Shown here: one piece after another, positions 28,120 to 41,718 of the stretch | Layout: every line of letters starts with the position of its first letter | How positions within the stretch are numbered: the first letter of the stretch is position 1 | DNA from: Acidobacteriota bacterium | Lineage (GTDB): Bacteria; Acidobacteriota; JAAYUB01 | Assembly (NCBI GenBank): GCA_012517875.1 | Contig: JAAYUB010000098.1 | Location: 1-64,000, forward strand | Direction of reading: 5' to 3' | DNA length: 64,000 nt | Translations under genes and position numbers: made by a program | The notes under the pieces: generated by a model | The model's database searches: none | What the model saw: only the letters and a program-made list of their open reading frames with translations | What the model was told of the DNA's origin: nothing

Positions 28120-28905
28120 ATGCGCGTGCTGTGTGTGGGCGATGTCATGGGGCGGCCGGGGCGGCGGGTACTCCGCGAAATGCTGCACCGGGTGCAGAGC
28201 GAATACCGGATTGACTTCACCATCGCCAACGGCGAGAACGCCGCCGGCGGCTTCGGCATGATTCCCGAGAAGTTCCAGGAGCTCATGCCCCTCGGGATCG
28301 ACGTGATGACCACGGGCAACCACATCTGGGACCGGAAAGAGGCGTACGATCTGCTCAACCAGACCGACCGGCTGCTCCGTCCCCTGAACTACCCGCCGGG
28401 CGTGCCCGGCCGGGGCTTCACCGTCGTCGACTCGCAGATCGGCGTGCCCGTGGCGGTGATCAACCTGCAGGGCCGGGTGTTCATGCCGCCCATCGACTGT
28501 CCCTTCCGCGGCGTCGAGGCGGTGCTGCCCGAGCTGCGGCGCCGCACACCCATCATCTTCGTGGATTTCCACGCCGAGGCCACCTCGGAGAAGGTGGCCA
28601 TGGGCTGGTTTCTCAACGGCAAGGTGAGCGCGGTGTTCGGCACCCACACCCACGTCCAGACCGCCGACGAGCGGATCCTGCCGGACGGCACGGCGTACAT
28701 CACCGACCTCGGCATGACCGGCCCCCACGACTGGGTCATCGGCATGGACGTGGAGGGCTCCATTCAGCGGTTTCTGTTCCACCTGCCGAGCAAGTTCACC
28801 CCGGAGACCCGCGGGCACCGGCTCAATGCGCTGGTGGTCGAGGTGGACCCCGAGACCGGTCGCGCCACCGGCGTGGAACGGCTCAACCTGCCGCTGCCGT
28901 CCTGA
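28120..28905 (+). CDS. ymdB: YmdB-family metallophosphoesterase
   Basis: 261 residues. MRVLCVGDVMGRPGRR, NGENAAGGFGM, TGNHIWDRKE, DFHAEATSEK and FGTHTHVQTADE give the complete dinuclear metal site of the YmdB/TIGR00282 family. Bacillus YmdB hydrolyses 2',3'-cyclic nucleotides and affects biofilm and motility choices, and it is reported to interact with RNase Y, consistent with the gene pair here. GGGAGGAAGCG precedes the start. Confidence 0.95.
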   Translation: MRVLCVGDVMGRPGRRVLREMLHRVQSEYRIDFTIANGENAAGGFGMIPEKFQELMPLGIDVMTTGNHIWDRKEAYDLLNQTDRLLRPLNYPPGVPGRGFTVVDSQIGVPVAVINLQGRVFMPPIDCPFRGVEAVLPELRRRTPIIFVDFHAEATSEKVAMGWFLNGKVSAVFGTHTHVQTADERILPDGTAYITDLGMTGPHDWVIGMDVEGSIQRFLFHLPSKFTPETRGHRLNALVVEVDPETGRATGVERLNLPLPS

Positions 28906-29017
28906 GTTGGGACGGAACGCGCCGGTAACCGATCAACTTTCGGCTGTCCGGACACATCTATAGACCGGACACGAAGGCACCCGGACACCCGGGATACCCT
29001 GCAGCGAGGTAACGGCA

Positions 29018-31810
29018 ATGAGGATATGGCAGCGGGCGGCGATTGCGGCGGTTGCAGCACTGGGACTGGCGACGGCGGCGGCCGCGGCGACGGAGACAGT
29101 GAACGCCGGCGGCCGGTCGTTCCGGGTGGAGCGCTGCCCGGAGACGGCGCTGCCCCTGCAAGTCCGTCCGACGGATCCTGTGCGGTACGCAGGCGAGCCC
29201 GCGGCGGCCGCCCGCCGCTTCCTGGCCGACCACGCCGCCTTGCTGGGGCTCGGCGCCGAGCTGGCGCAGTACCAGCCCGTGGGGGAGCGCCGGTCACCCG
29301 CCGGACGCCACGTGGATCTGGACCTCTGGCACGCCGGCCGGCCGGTGGTCAACGGCCGGATCAGCGTGCATCTGGACGCCGCCGGTCGGGTGACGCTGGC
29401 CCAGCGCATGCCCATGCTCCCGGACCCCGCATGGCCGGAGGTTTTTCCCGACCGGACGGCGGCGCTCGACCTGGCCGCCGACGCGTTCGCCGAGCGGGTC
29501 CTCCGTTCGGCCTGGCCCAAACCGCTGGTCGAGAAACCGCTGCCCGCCACGGCGATGCTGACGGCGGAGCAGGAGGCGTACTTCATCGAAGCGGGCCGGC
29601 CGCTCGCGGTACGGGAGTTCTGCCTGGTGACGGAGGAACCGCTGGCCCGCTGGACCCTCTGGGTGGGCGGCGCGCCGCTCCGCGTGCTGGGCGCGTCCTC
29701 CGACGTCTGGTACGCCGACGGCAGCGGCCGTGTGTTCCAGCCCAATCCGGTGAACTACCTGAACAATTCCAGCCTGCGGGACAACTCGGACGGCAGCCTG
29801 TTCCTCCCTGCCTACCTCGACGTGGTGCTGGCGGAACTCGCCGACCCTGACCCGCAGGGCTATCATCTGGCGGGGCCGTGGGTGCAGATCGTGAGCCGCA
29901 CCGACGAGCCCCCCCTGACGGCGCCGCCGGCGGAACCGTCGCCCGTGTTCGACTATCCGCGGGACCCGGCGGGATTCGAGGCCGTGATGGCCTACTACTG
30001 GATCGATTCGGCCCAGCGGTACATCCAGTGGCTGGGCTTCGACACCATTGTCCACTTTCCCCTCCCGGTGGACGTGCACGGGCTCGACGGCGCCGACAAC
30101 TCCCATTTCGTGCGGCAAGGCAGCACTCGCTACATTGCTTACGGCGACGGCGGTGTCGACGACGCCGAGGACGCCGATATCATCCTCCACGAATACGGCC
30201 ACGCCATTCAGGACACCTCGAATCCCCTCGCATTCAGCAACGCCATCGTGGAGTCGGGGGCCATCGGCGAGGGATTCTCGGACTACTGGGCGTTCAGCCG
30301 GACCTACGACCTGAGCGTGACCAGCGGCTACAACCCGTTTCACATCGGCGAGTGGGACGCGAAGGGCTATACCCCGCCCGCCGTATACCTGCGTCGGATC
30401 GATCATGACGACATGCGCTACCCCGAGGACCGGACCAACGACATCTACGGCGACAGCGCGTACTGGTCCACGGCGCTGAAAAACCTGTTTCTGCAGCTCG
30501 GCCAGGAGGTCGCCGACCGGATTGTGCTGCAGAGCCACTTCCTCATGCCGGCTGCCGCGCAGAACACCTTCCGCAACGGCGCCCTGGCCATGATCGACGC
30601 CGACCAGGCGCTTTACGGCGGCGCCCATGTCTTTGAAATCTGCCAGGAGTTTCTCCGGCCCGGCATCTTCTCCGTCGACGACTGCCGCGCCCAAGGTCCG
30701 TTCCTGGAGACCGCCGGCCGGGTGCTGGCGGAGGTTGAGGGGAACGGCAACGGCATTGCCGAACCGGGCGAACTGGTCACGCTGGCGGTGTCCATTCAGA
30801 ACACCGGTGCGGCGTCGTCCGGGGAGCTCCTGGTCACGCTCGCTGCGCCGGATGACCTGGTGGTCTACCGCGGCAAGGCGCACTACGCGGCGCCCGCGGC
30901 CGGCGGCGCGGCCGTGGCGCCGGGCGTGCCGTTCCTGTTCCGGATCCGCGACGGCGCGGCGTGCGGCGTCGGCCTGGCGCTGGAGCTGGAGTGCCGGTTC
31001 GGGACCCACGTCCAGCGACTGGCCTACATCCTGCCCGTGGGCCAGACCGTCGACTCCACGCTGGTCGCCGACGACATGGAGGCCGGCGGCTCGCTCTGGG
31101 AAGTGGATCACGGGCCGGGGATGGTCTCGTACTGGGAGCGCGTGGCGGCGAGCTATTACCACGCCGGGCCGACGGTCTGGCGCGCGTTCGACCGCGACAA
31201 GAAAAACGACGACTACCTGATCTGGGGTCCCCTGGAACTGCCCGCCGGTTCGCTGTTCGAGCTGAGTTTCTGGCACACGTACTATCTGGAGAGCGGATCG
31301 TCCGCCTACGACGGGGCGGTGCTGGAGGCGTCCACTGATCTGGCCGCCTGGACCGACCTCGGCGCAGCCATGGTCGAGGGGGGGTACAACGCCACCGTCT
31401 CCATCAATTATGAGTCGCCGATCCTCGGCCGGCCCGCCTGGTCGGGCGGGGGATTCGGCGCCATGACCCGGGTGCGGGTCGATCTCTCCGCCTGGGCCGG
31501 GCAGACGGTATGGCTCCGCTTCCGCCTCGCCTGCGACAGCTCCACGAAGGTGGGCGGCGGCTGGTACGTGGATGACGTGCAAATCGCCCGGTCGGAGCCC
31601 GACTGCGCGGCCTACGACTTCCGGGCCGGCGACCTCGACGGCAACGGCGTCCTCAACGCCGTGGACGTGGCCCTCCTCGAGGCGCTGCTCGGCGGGAATC
31701 TGGCCGCCGGGGAAGGGGAATTCCTGCGCAGCGAGTGCACTGCCGACCTGGACGACGACGGCCGAATCACCGTGCGGGATCTGGCCCTGCTGGTCCTGTT
31801 GACCGATTAG
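29018..31810 (+). CDS. Secreted M36/fungalysin-like metallopeptidase with MAM-like and dockerin modules
   Basis: 930 residues. Signal peptide at 1-24, then an FTP/PepSY-type propeptide (about 40-240). The catalytic core has HEYGH (His391, Glu392, His395) and the third zinc ligand in GEGFSDYW (Glu418), the gluzincin pattern of family M36. Residues about 570-670 form a CARDB/DUF11-like beta domain, 690-865 an immune-inhibitor-A/MAM-like jelly roll (WYVDDVQI), and 868-930 a type I dockerin-like pair of calcium loops (DLDGNGVLNAVD, DLDDDGRITVRD). It should digest extracellular protein. Its upstream region contains repeated CCGGACAC words but no clear promoter. The propeptide should keep it inactive until export. 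Confidence 0.85.
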   Translation: MRIWQRAAIAAVAALGLATAAAAATETVNAGGRSFRVERCPETALPLQVRPTDPVRYAGEPAAAARRFLADHAALLGLGAELAQYQPVGERRSPAGRHVDLDLWHAGRPVVNGRISVHLDAAGRVTLAQRMPMLPDPAWPEVFPDRTAALDLAADAFAERVLRSAWPKPLVEKPLPATAMLTAEQEAYFIEAGRPLAVREFCLVTEEPLARWTLWVGGAPLRVLGASSDVWYADGSGRVFQPNPVNYLNNSSLRDNSDGSLFLPAYLDVVLAELADPDPQGYHLAGPWVQIVSRTDEPPLTAPPAEPSPVFDYPRDPAGFEAVMAYYWIDSAQRYIQWLGFDTIVHFPLPVDVHGLDGADNSHFVRQGSTRYIAYGDGGVDDAEDADIILHEYGHAIQDTSNPLAFSNAIVESGAIGEGFSDYWAFSRTYDLSVTSGYNPFHIGEWDAKGYTPPAVYLRRIDHDDMRYPEDRTNDIYGDSAYWSTALKNLFLQLGQEVADRIVLQSHFLMPAAAQNTFRNGALAMIDADQALYGGAHVFEICQEFLRPGIFSVDDCRAQGPFLETAGRVLAEVEGNGNGIAEPGELVTLAVSIQNTGAASSGELLVTLAAPDDLVVYRGKAHYAAPAAGGAAVAPGVPFLFRIRDGAACGVGLALELECRFGTHVQRLAYILPVGQTVDSTLVADDMEAGGSLWEVDHGPGMVSYWERVAASYYHAGPTVWRAFDRDKKNDDYLIWGPLELPAGSLFELSFWHTYYLESGSSAYDGAVLEASTDLAAWTDLGAAMVEGGYNATVSINYESPILGRPAWSGGGFGAMTRVRVDLSAWAGQTVWLRFRLACDSSTKVGGGWYVDDVQIARSEPDCAAYDFRAGDLDGNGVLNAVDVALLEALLGGNLAAGEGEFLRSECTADLDDDGRITVRDLALLVLLTD

Positions 31811-31829
31811 ACCGCGGTTGAGCCGGAGC

Positions 31830-33422
31830 ATGGACATCCACCCGGCGGATTCCCCTTGCGGCGGCGGGCAACCGGAGCGCGCCATGGCGCGTGTCGGCGC
31901 CTGGGTGCTGCTGTCGCTGTTGTTTCTCGCCATGCGGGTGGGGTACCTGCGGGAACCGCTGATCGGCATCGACGAGACGGGCTACATGGTCGTGGCGGAC
32001 GTGCTGGCCCGGGGCGGCCGGCTCTATGCGGACGTCTGGGATCAGAAACCGCCGGTCCAGTACCTGCTCTACCTGGGTGTCCAATCCATTGCCCACTGCC
32101 CGGAAGCCATCCACGCCGCCGGCATCCTGCTCGGCCTGGCCAACACCCTGCTGGTGCTCTCGCTCGGCCGCCGCCTGTTTGGCTGGTGGGCCGGGCTGGG
32201 CGCTGCGTGGCTCTACAACGCCTACACCGCTTCGTTCGGCGCCGTCTCCTTCAACTCGGAGGTCTTCCTGGTCTGTTGCCAGCTTGCGGCGATCCGGCTG
32301 TTGTTCTCCCGGGTGATGGCGCGCGCCCCCGCCTGGACGGCCGCCGGCGCGGGTGTCCTGCTGGGACTGGCGTTCATGAACAAGTACGTGGTGGCTTTCC
32401 CCATGGCGGCGATCGCCGTCTGGCTGGCGCTTGCGGCGCCGCCGGGCGCCGCCGCCGGCCGGCGCCCGGCGGTCCTGGTCGCCTTCGCCGCCGGACTGGC
32501 CGCGGCGCCGGCGGCGTGCCTCGCTTGGTGCGCGGGGCAGGGTGTGCTGAGCGACTTCTTCCGGATCACGTTCGGCTACAACGCCCGGTACGCCGTCCAC
32601 GATTTCTGGCGGCTCTTCTTGAACTATTCCACCGGCTTCATTCGGGAGTTTGCCGCGACCCGGTGGTTCCTGATCCTCGCTGCCGCGGCCGGCGCCGGGT
32701 GGCTGGCGGCCCGCCCCGCACGGTTCCGGTTGGTCGAACCGGAGGCGCGCCGGTTCCTGTTTCTCTGGCTGGCCGGCTCGGCGCTGGCGGTGGCCGGACC
32801 GCTGAAGTTTCTGGACCACTACTTCCAGCTCATTATCCCGGTGCTGGCCCTGCTGGCCGGAGCGCTCCTGGCCGAGCCGATCCGGTGGCGGACCGCGGCG
32901 GCCGGCCTGCTGGCCGGGGTGGCGGTGACGGCCTGGCCGGTAGCCACTGCGGCGGCGCAGAGCGTGGCGGTCTTCGCCGCGCGGCCCGGCTGGGTGGCGG
33001 AATCCGGTTACGAGCCGGCGCGGATCGGCCGCTGGCTCGCCCGCCAGGCGCCGCTCGGCGGGGCGCTGCTGGTCTGGGCGGCGGATATCGACATCTACTT
33101 CTACGCCCGGCGCAACCCGGCCGTGCGATTCTTCTGGTGGCCGCAACTGGTGCGGGATCCCCTGCCGGACGGGGCGCTGGAGATGTTCTTCGCCGACCTG
33201 GAGCGGCGGCGACCGCGGTTTGTCGTGACGGGGGATCATCCCGTCTACGAGGCGCTGCGATCGGACAACCCCGCCGCGGTGGAGCGGTTCGAGCGGCTCT
33301 GGCGGCCGTACCTGGCGCGGCACTACGCCCCGCGGCCATGGCCGGCTGACGTCGGGCTGCCGGCGGAGCGCGCCGCGCGGCTGCGGCTCTGGGAACGCGT
33401 CCCGTCGGCCGGGAATCCCTGA
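31830..33422 (+). CDS. GT39-like integral membrane glycosyltransferase (ArnT/PMT type)
   Basis: 530 residues from ATG 31830; TTG 31818 is an alternative. About ten to twelve hydrophobic segments and a first extracellular loop with the Asp-Glu motif (GIDETGYMVVADVLARGG) and WDQKPPVQYLLYL are typical of GT39/PMT-like enzymes that move a sugar from a polyprenyl-phosphate donor in the periplasm. A soluble C-terminal part (about 400-530) follows the helices. A paralogue with the same WDxKPP motif lies at 36134. It begins 20 bp after the peptidase gene, perhaps in one transcript. Acceptor unknown. Confidence 0.8.
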   Translation: MDIHPADSPCGGGQPERAMARVGAWVLLSLLFLAMRVGYLREPLIGIDETGYMVVADVLARGGRLYADVWDQKPPVQYLLYLGVQSIAHCPEAIHAAGILLGLANTLLVLSLGRRLFGWWAGLGAAWLYNAYTASFGAVSFNSEVFLVCCQLAAIRLLFSRVMARAPAWTAAGAGVLLGLAFMNKYVVAFPMAAIAVWLALAAPPGAAAGRRPAVLVAFAAGLAAAPAACLAWCAGQGVLSDFFRITFGYNARYAVHDFWRLFLNYSTGFIREFAATRWFLILAAAAGAGWLAARPARFRLVEPEARRFLFLWLAGSALAVAGPLKFLDHYFQLIIPVLALLAGALLAEPIRWRTAAAGLLAGVAVTAWPVATAAAQSVAVFAARPGWVAESGYEPARIGRWLARQAPLGGALLVWAADIDIYFYARRNPAVRFFWWPQLVRDPLPDGALEMFFADLERRRPRFVVTGDHPVYEALRSDNPAAVERFERLWRPYLARHYAPRPWPADVGLPAERAARLRLWERVPSAGNP

Positions 33423-33441
33423 CACACAGTCGGAGAAGGGA

Positions 33442-34548
33442 TCAGATCTGATCCGTCAGCCGGTAGAACTCCCGCGGCATGGCGCCCTGGAAGACGCGAC
33501 GCACCGCCGCGCCTAGCAGCCCGGAGGTGATGAAGCGCACCGAGGCCCGGAGCAGCGGCCCGTTCTCCTCGAGCAGCCGCCCGGCGCGCTCCAGCGCCGC
33601 CGGGCCCTCGGCCAGCCACTTGTCCATCACCCGCTGCTCCACGCAGCGCATCAAGCCCAGCTTCCGGTTCAGCTCGCGGAGGAAGTGCGCCGGCTCGCCG
33701 CGGGCGACGGTCTCCACCGCCAGCCGGCCCGTGAGCCAGGCGGCGTCGATGCCGCCGCCGTGCAGGGCCGAGGCGAAACCGCCCGCGTCGCCGGTCCGGA
33801 TCACCTTGCCGGCGAACGGCGGCTGGGGACAGGTGCCCACCAGGAAGCCGCCGATCTTGCGCACGCGCCGGTAGCCGGCGATACCGTTCGCTTCGAGGTA
33901 GCCCTCCAGGATCTCCCACGGCGGCGCGGCGGGCCGGGTCAGCCAGCCGAAACCCACGTTGGCCTGACGGGTGCCCTTGGGGAAGATCCAGAAGTAGCCC
34001 GGCTGCTCCTCGAGGATCTTGACGTCGATGGTGTTTGCCCAGGCGGAGAAGTCGCCCTCCAGCGTCCACTGCAGGCCGAAGCCGGGAGGCGGATCGAACT
34101 CGTGCCAGCGGGAGTAGAAGGCGTACATCCCGCGCGCGTCCACCACCGCCCGGAAGTCGTCTTGCAGCGCAAACGGGTCCGCGCGCTCGCCCTCGCGCAC
34201 CGCCACGCCGGCGGCCCGCGCCCGCCGCCCCAGCTCCGCCTGCCATTCGCCGCGGTCGATGACGAAGAAACGGTTGCGTGAGCCGATGTCGAAGGTGAAC
34301 GACCGGCCGTTGACGTGCAGCCGCGCGTGGCGGATCCGCGTGCGGATGAACGCCTTGTCCATGGTCAGGACGCCGGCCGGGTCGTAGATCCCCTCTGCGC
34401 ACTGGATGTTCCCGCCGATCTCACCCTTTTCGAACAACACGCACGGCAGGCCCAGTCGCGCCGCGGTGAGCGCGGCCGAAAGCCAGGCGGGCCCGCCGCC
34501 CACGACGGCGATCCTGTCGCGGTCGCTGTGGCCGGAGCGCCGGGTCAT
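33442..34548 (-). CDS. Geranylgeranyl-reductase-family FAD oxidoreductase
   Basis: 368 residues. The FAD-binding Rossmann motif reads VVGGGPAWLSAAL, where Trp replaces the usual Gly of GGGPAGLSA; the family motif QCAEGI follows (usual C-A-G/E-G). GDAGGFASALHGGGIDAA is the second FAD motif. Enzymes of this family saturate isoprenoid chains of lipids or quinones. Its ATG overlaps the stop of the upstream deoxyhypusine-synthase-like gene by 4 bp (ATGA), so the two are coupled. The Trp substitution near the dinucleotide pocket is worth noting. Confidence 0.8.
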   Translation of the reverse strand: MTRRSGHSDRDRIAVVGGGPAWLSAALTAARLGLPCVLFEKGEIGGNIQCAEGIYDPAGVLTMDKAFIRTRIRHARLHVNGRSFTFDIGSRNRFFVIDRGEWQAELGRRARAAGVAVREGERADPFALQDDFRAVVDARGMYAFYSRWHEFDPPPGFGLQWTLEGDFSAWANTIDVKILEEQPGYFWIFPKGTRQANVGFGWLTRPAAPPWEILEGYLEANGIAGYRRVRKIGGFLVGTCPQPPFAGKVIRTGDAGGFASALHGGGIDAAWLTGRLAVETVARGEPAHFLRELNRKLGLMRCVEQRVMDKWLAEGPAALERAGRLLEENGPLLRASVRFITSGLLGAAVRRVFQGAMPREFYRLTDQI

Positions 34549-35690
34549 GGGCGTCCCTCCAGGCCGGCGGCGAGTCCGGTGCGCCGCTCCTCGACCGCGG
34601 CAGCCAGGTGCGCCACCGCCTCCTCCCGCCGGGCCATGAGCCGGCGCGGTTCACGCCGCAGCCCCGACTGGGCCAAAGCGTGGACCAGCAGCGGGAAGAG
34701 CTGGGTGACGTCACCGTGGCAGTAAACGCTGTTGACCACATACTCGGCGGTGGTCTTGCCCCAGGTGTGTCCCTCGCCCGCTGGGCAGCCGGAGAGGCCG
34801 CCGGTGTGGACATTGGCGTCGCTGATCTGGATGTCGATGTCGAAGCCGCCCACGTCGATCTCCAGGATCTGACTCATGAGCGGCTCGCCCTGGAGGGTGT
34901 AGTTCTTCGGCACGCCGCCGCCCAAGATGATCACCGCCATCTTGCGGGAGCCGGCCGACTTGGCCAGGTACTGGAACGCGGCGTACTCGAACACGTCGGC
35001 GGCCAGGTCCAGACGGAAGCGGAAGGCATCGCCCAGCAGCCGGGCCAGCTTGACCACGTTGAGGAAGATGGAGCCGTCCTGCGGCGCGCCGCAGAAGATG
35101 GGCACCTCGAGTCGGTGGCAGGTGGCAAGCAGACTGGGATTGTCCGCGCGGCCCAGTCGCTCCTCCACCTCCCGGAGATATCGACCCAGCAGGAAGTGGC
35201 ACTCGGAGGTGGTCATGGGCCGCTGAAACTCAGGCGCGGCAAGGACGCGGCTGAAGAACTGGTCGGTCTCAAGGAGCACCTGCTCGTTGAAGAAGATGTC
35301 GTAGATGCGGATGATCTGTTCCTTGCGGAGCACCCGGTCGTCCACCGCCGGCGAGCCCTCACGGAGGATGTGGCCCAGGCTCCGGTGGGCGTCGTGGTAC
35401 AGATTGGCGCCGGTGGTGCAAAGGACGTCCACCACGCCGCGCTCCAGAAGCGGATTGAGGCAAGAGCGGGCCAGGTCGGCCGGGGTCATGGCCCCGGACA
35501 TGGTCAGCACGATGGTGTAGTCCTCGCGGACGGCCCGCTCCAGCAGCTCCCAGGCGGTCCGCAGCTCCCGGCCGCCGTAGGCCAGGAACGCCTTCTGCAA
35601 CAGCTCGGGGGTGGTCTCGCGGCCGTCGATGGGCTGGGACTGCAGAACGCGTCCGCCGCCGGCCGGCTGCTTCTGTTTGCGCGCGCTCAC
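34545..35690 (-). CDS. Deoxyhypusine-synthase-like protein
   Basis: 381 residues from GTG 35690, supported by AAGGAGG seven bases upstream. VLTMSGAMTPADLARSC, CTTGANLYHDAH, PIFCGAPQDGS, ISDANVHTGGLSG and the active-site segment HTWGKTTAEYV, with Lys at about residue 312, match the NAD-dependent deoxyhypusine/homospermidine synthase fold. In eukaryotes and archaea this enzyme modifies eIF5A/aIF5A; bacteria lack that target, and the function of bacterial homologues is generally unknown or homospermidine-related. It is tightly coupled to an FAD-dependent reductase. No EF-P or IF5A gene is nearby. Confidence 0.85.
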   Translation of the reverse strand: MSARKQKQPAGGGRVLQSQPIDGRETTPELLQKAFLAYGGRELRTAWELLERAVREDYTIVLTMSGAMTPADLARSCLNPLLERGVVDVLCTTGANLYHDAHRSLGHILREGSPAVDDRVLRKEQIIRIYDIFFNEQVLLETDQFFSRVLAAPEFQRPMTTSECHFLLGRYLREVEERLGRADNPSLLATCHRLEVPIFCGAPQDGSIFLNVVKLARLLGDAFRFRLDLAADVFEYAAFQYLAKSAGSRKMAVIILGGGVPKNYTLQGEPLMSQILEIDVGGFDIDIQISDANVHTGGLSGCPAGEGHTWGKTTAEYVVNSVYCHGDVTQLFPLLVHALAQSGLRREPRRLMARREEAVAHLAAAVEERRTGLAAGLEGRP

Positions 35691-35721
35691 CGGGTATCCT
35701 CCTTGAGAAAAAATCCCAAAA

Positions 35722-35756
35722 AGTATAGCACAGCCCCGCACCTCTTGTGGTACAAT
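35722..35756. promoter_or_regulatory. Divergent promoters for DHS-like gene and small ribosomal-type gene
   Basis: Plus strand: extended -10 TGG-TACAAT (35748-35756), 40 bp before the small gene. Minus strand: TATACT (35727-35722), about 32 bp before GTG 35690. Neither has a good -35, which an extended -10 can compensate for on the plus strand. Confidence 0.5.
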
Positions 35757-35795
35757 CACCGCCTTTGCGTGGCTAAGTTTAGACGGAGGTCTCCG

Positions 35796-35891
35796 ATGGG
35801 CAGCGTACTGAAGAAGAAGCGTAAGCGCGCCGGCAAGCTCAGAAGGCAGCGCAAGCACAAGATGAGACGCAACCAGCACACCAAGAAGTAA
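35796..35891 (+). CDS. 31-residue basic protein, AURKAIP1/COX24-like (mS38/bS-type) ribosomal protein
   Basis: Only 31 residues, MGSVLKKKRKRAGKLRRQRK followed by HKMRRNQHTKK, with ACGGAGG seven bases upstream. Nearly two thirds of the residues are Lys or Arg. Very short proteins of the pattern KKRR-KM-xxHKxRKK form the AURKAIP1/COX24 domain family, which includes mitochondrial mS38 and small bacterial ribosomal proteins. Its own promoter-like sequence and a strong downstream hairpin suggest a monocistronic, highly expressed gene. Easy to miss in automatic annotation. Confidence 0.75.
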   Translation: MGSVLKKKRKRAGKLRRQRKHKMRRNQHTKK

Positions 35892-36015
35892 GACTTCGAC
35901 TGCCGATCCCGGTGTGCTCCGCCGCGTGGTTCCGCAGGATCGGAGTGACTGGTGATCGCGGCGCGTGGCGTCCGGGGATGCCCGCTTCGCACAGTCGCAG
36001 CAGCTGGATGAATAC

Positions 36016-36053
36016 GCGCCGGACAGATTGACCGTCTGTCCGGCGCTTTGTTC
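36016..36053 (+). terminator. Strong intrinsic terminator
   Basis: Perfect 12-bp stem GCGCCGGACAGA / TCTGTCCGGCGC with a 7-nt loop and TTTGTTCT. It is 124 bp after the 31-residue gene and just before the GT39 gene. Confidence 0.8.
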
Positions 36054-36133
36054 TGACGGAATGAACGCCGCGGGGTCGCCGAATGCTGTATAATCGGCGC
36101 ACACTCAATGAGAATGTGGAGGGCGTGGATCCG

Positions 36134-40865
<4,732 letters not shown>

Positions 40866-41235
40866 CGGTGAACGGTGAACGGTGAACAGTGAACGGTGAA
40901 CAGTGAACAGTAAATAGTGAGGAGACAGGCGTGAGGAGTTAGGAGACGAAAGCTCCGTCGCGCTCGTAATCGTAATCGTGCTCGTAATCGTGATCGTAAT
41001 CGAGGCTCGAGGCTAGAGACTCGAGGCTCGTTCCCGTAATGCGGACAACGGGTCTCGATGTTCGGGGCTCGGACCTCGCTCCTGACGATCAACGATCAAC
41101 CATCAACCATCCACTGACTCGAACTGCGGATCCGGGTTCCGGGACCTAGGTTCTGGGTCCTAGATTGTGGATCCCAGTTCCCGGCATCCAGGTCCTGTTC
41201 CTCCTGTTCACCCATTCACCGATTCACCGTTCCCC
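40866..41235. repeat. Longest degenerate 7-bp tract of the window, with a 6-bp core
   Basis: From 40865 to 40955 there are thirteen 7-bp units (ACGGTGA, ACAGTGA, GGAGTTA). A run of 6-bp units (GCTCGT, AATCGT, GATCGT) spans about 40958-41003. From 41004 to 41220 there are 31 further 7-bp units (GGCTCGA, ATCAACC, ATCCGGG, TTCTGGG, TTCACCC). The phase is kept to the end. It begins directly at the stop of the GH2 gene. No gene is visible. Confidence 0.88.
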
Positions 41236-41267
41236 TGCCTCTGGCACGATCCATCGGTTGGCAACGT

Positions 41268-41519
41268 GGAGGTACCGCGAGCGGCAGCGAGCGTCGCGAA
41301 AGCCACTTCGCCACGCCTTGCCCCAGGCGCCCAACCACTCTGTCTGTGCCGCTTGAATGCCCGTCCGGGATCAAAGGGCCAACCATCACCGCGGGTTCAG
41401 CAACAGCACACCAGGTCGCGTGACACGCGCTACCGCCACCGTGATGGAATGGTCTCGCGGCATCGGGACATCGTGGCGGCTGGCCGCTGGCGCCGCTCGC
41501 TGCCGCTCGCGGTACCTCC
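41268..41519. mobile_element. MITE-like element with 26-bp perfect terminal inverted repeats
   Basis: Bases 41268-41293 and 41494-41519 are exact inverted copies (GGAGGTACCGCGAGCGGC and onward). The element is 252 bp, GC-rich, and has no open reading frame that looks like a protein. No clear target-site duplication is seen. It lies in the long repeat-filled gap. A palindromic pair of this length is unlikely by chance. Confidence 0.65.
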
Positions 41520-41557
41520 CGCCTGCCGGCTGCTTGATCCTACGCATGACTTCAGCT

Positions 41558-41582
41558 AAAAAAACCTGCCAAAACTTGGCAG
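41558..41582 (-). terminator. Orphan intrinsic terminator, minus strand
   Basis: CTGCCAA / TTGGCAG, a 7-bp stem with a 3-nt loop, read on the minus strand, followed by seven T (41564-41558). It would end transcripts from lysE or from the repeats between. Confidence 0.7.
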
Positions 41583-41718
41583 AAAAACGGGAGTAACTGA
41601 GTAATCGTCATCGTGATCGATACTCGGGACACGTTCCCGGTCCCGCTCGCGCGGCGGGATCCTGACATGGCCCGCGCGATGGTGCGGTGGTTCGACACCG
41701 CTTAGGATAGCACGCAGT

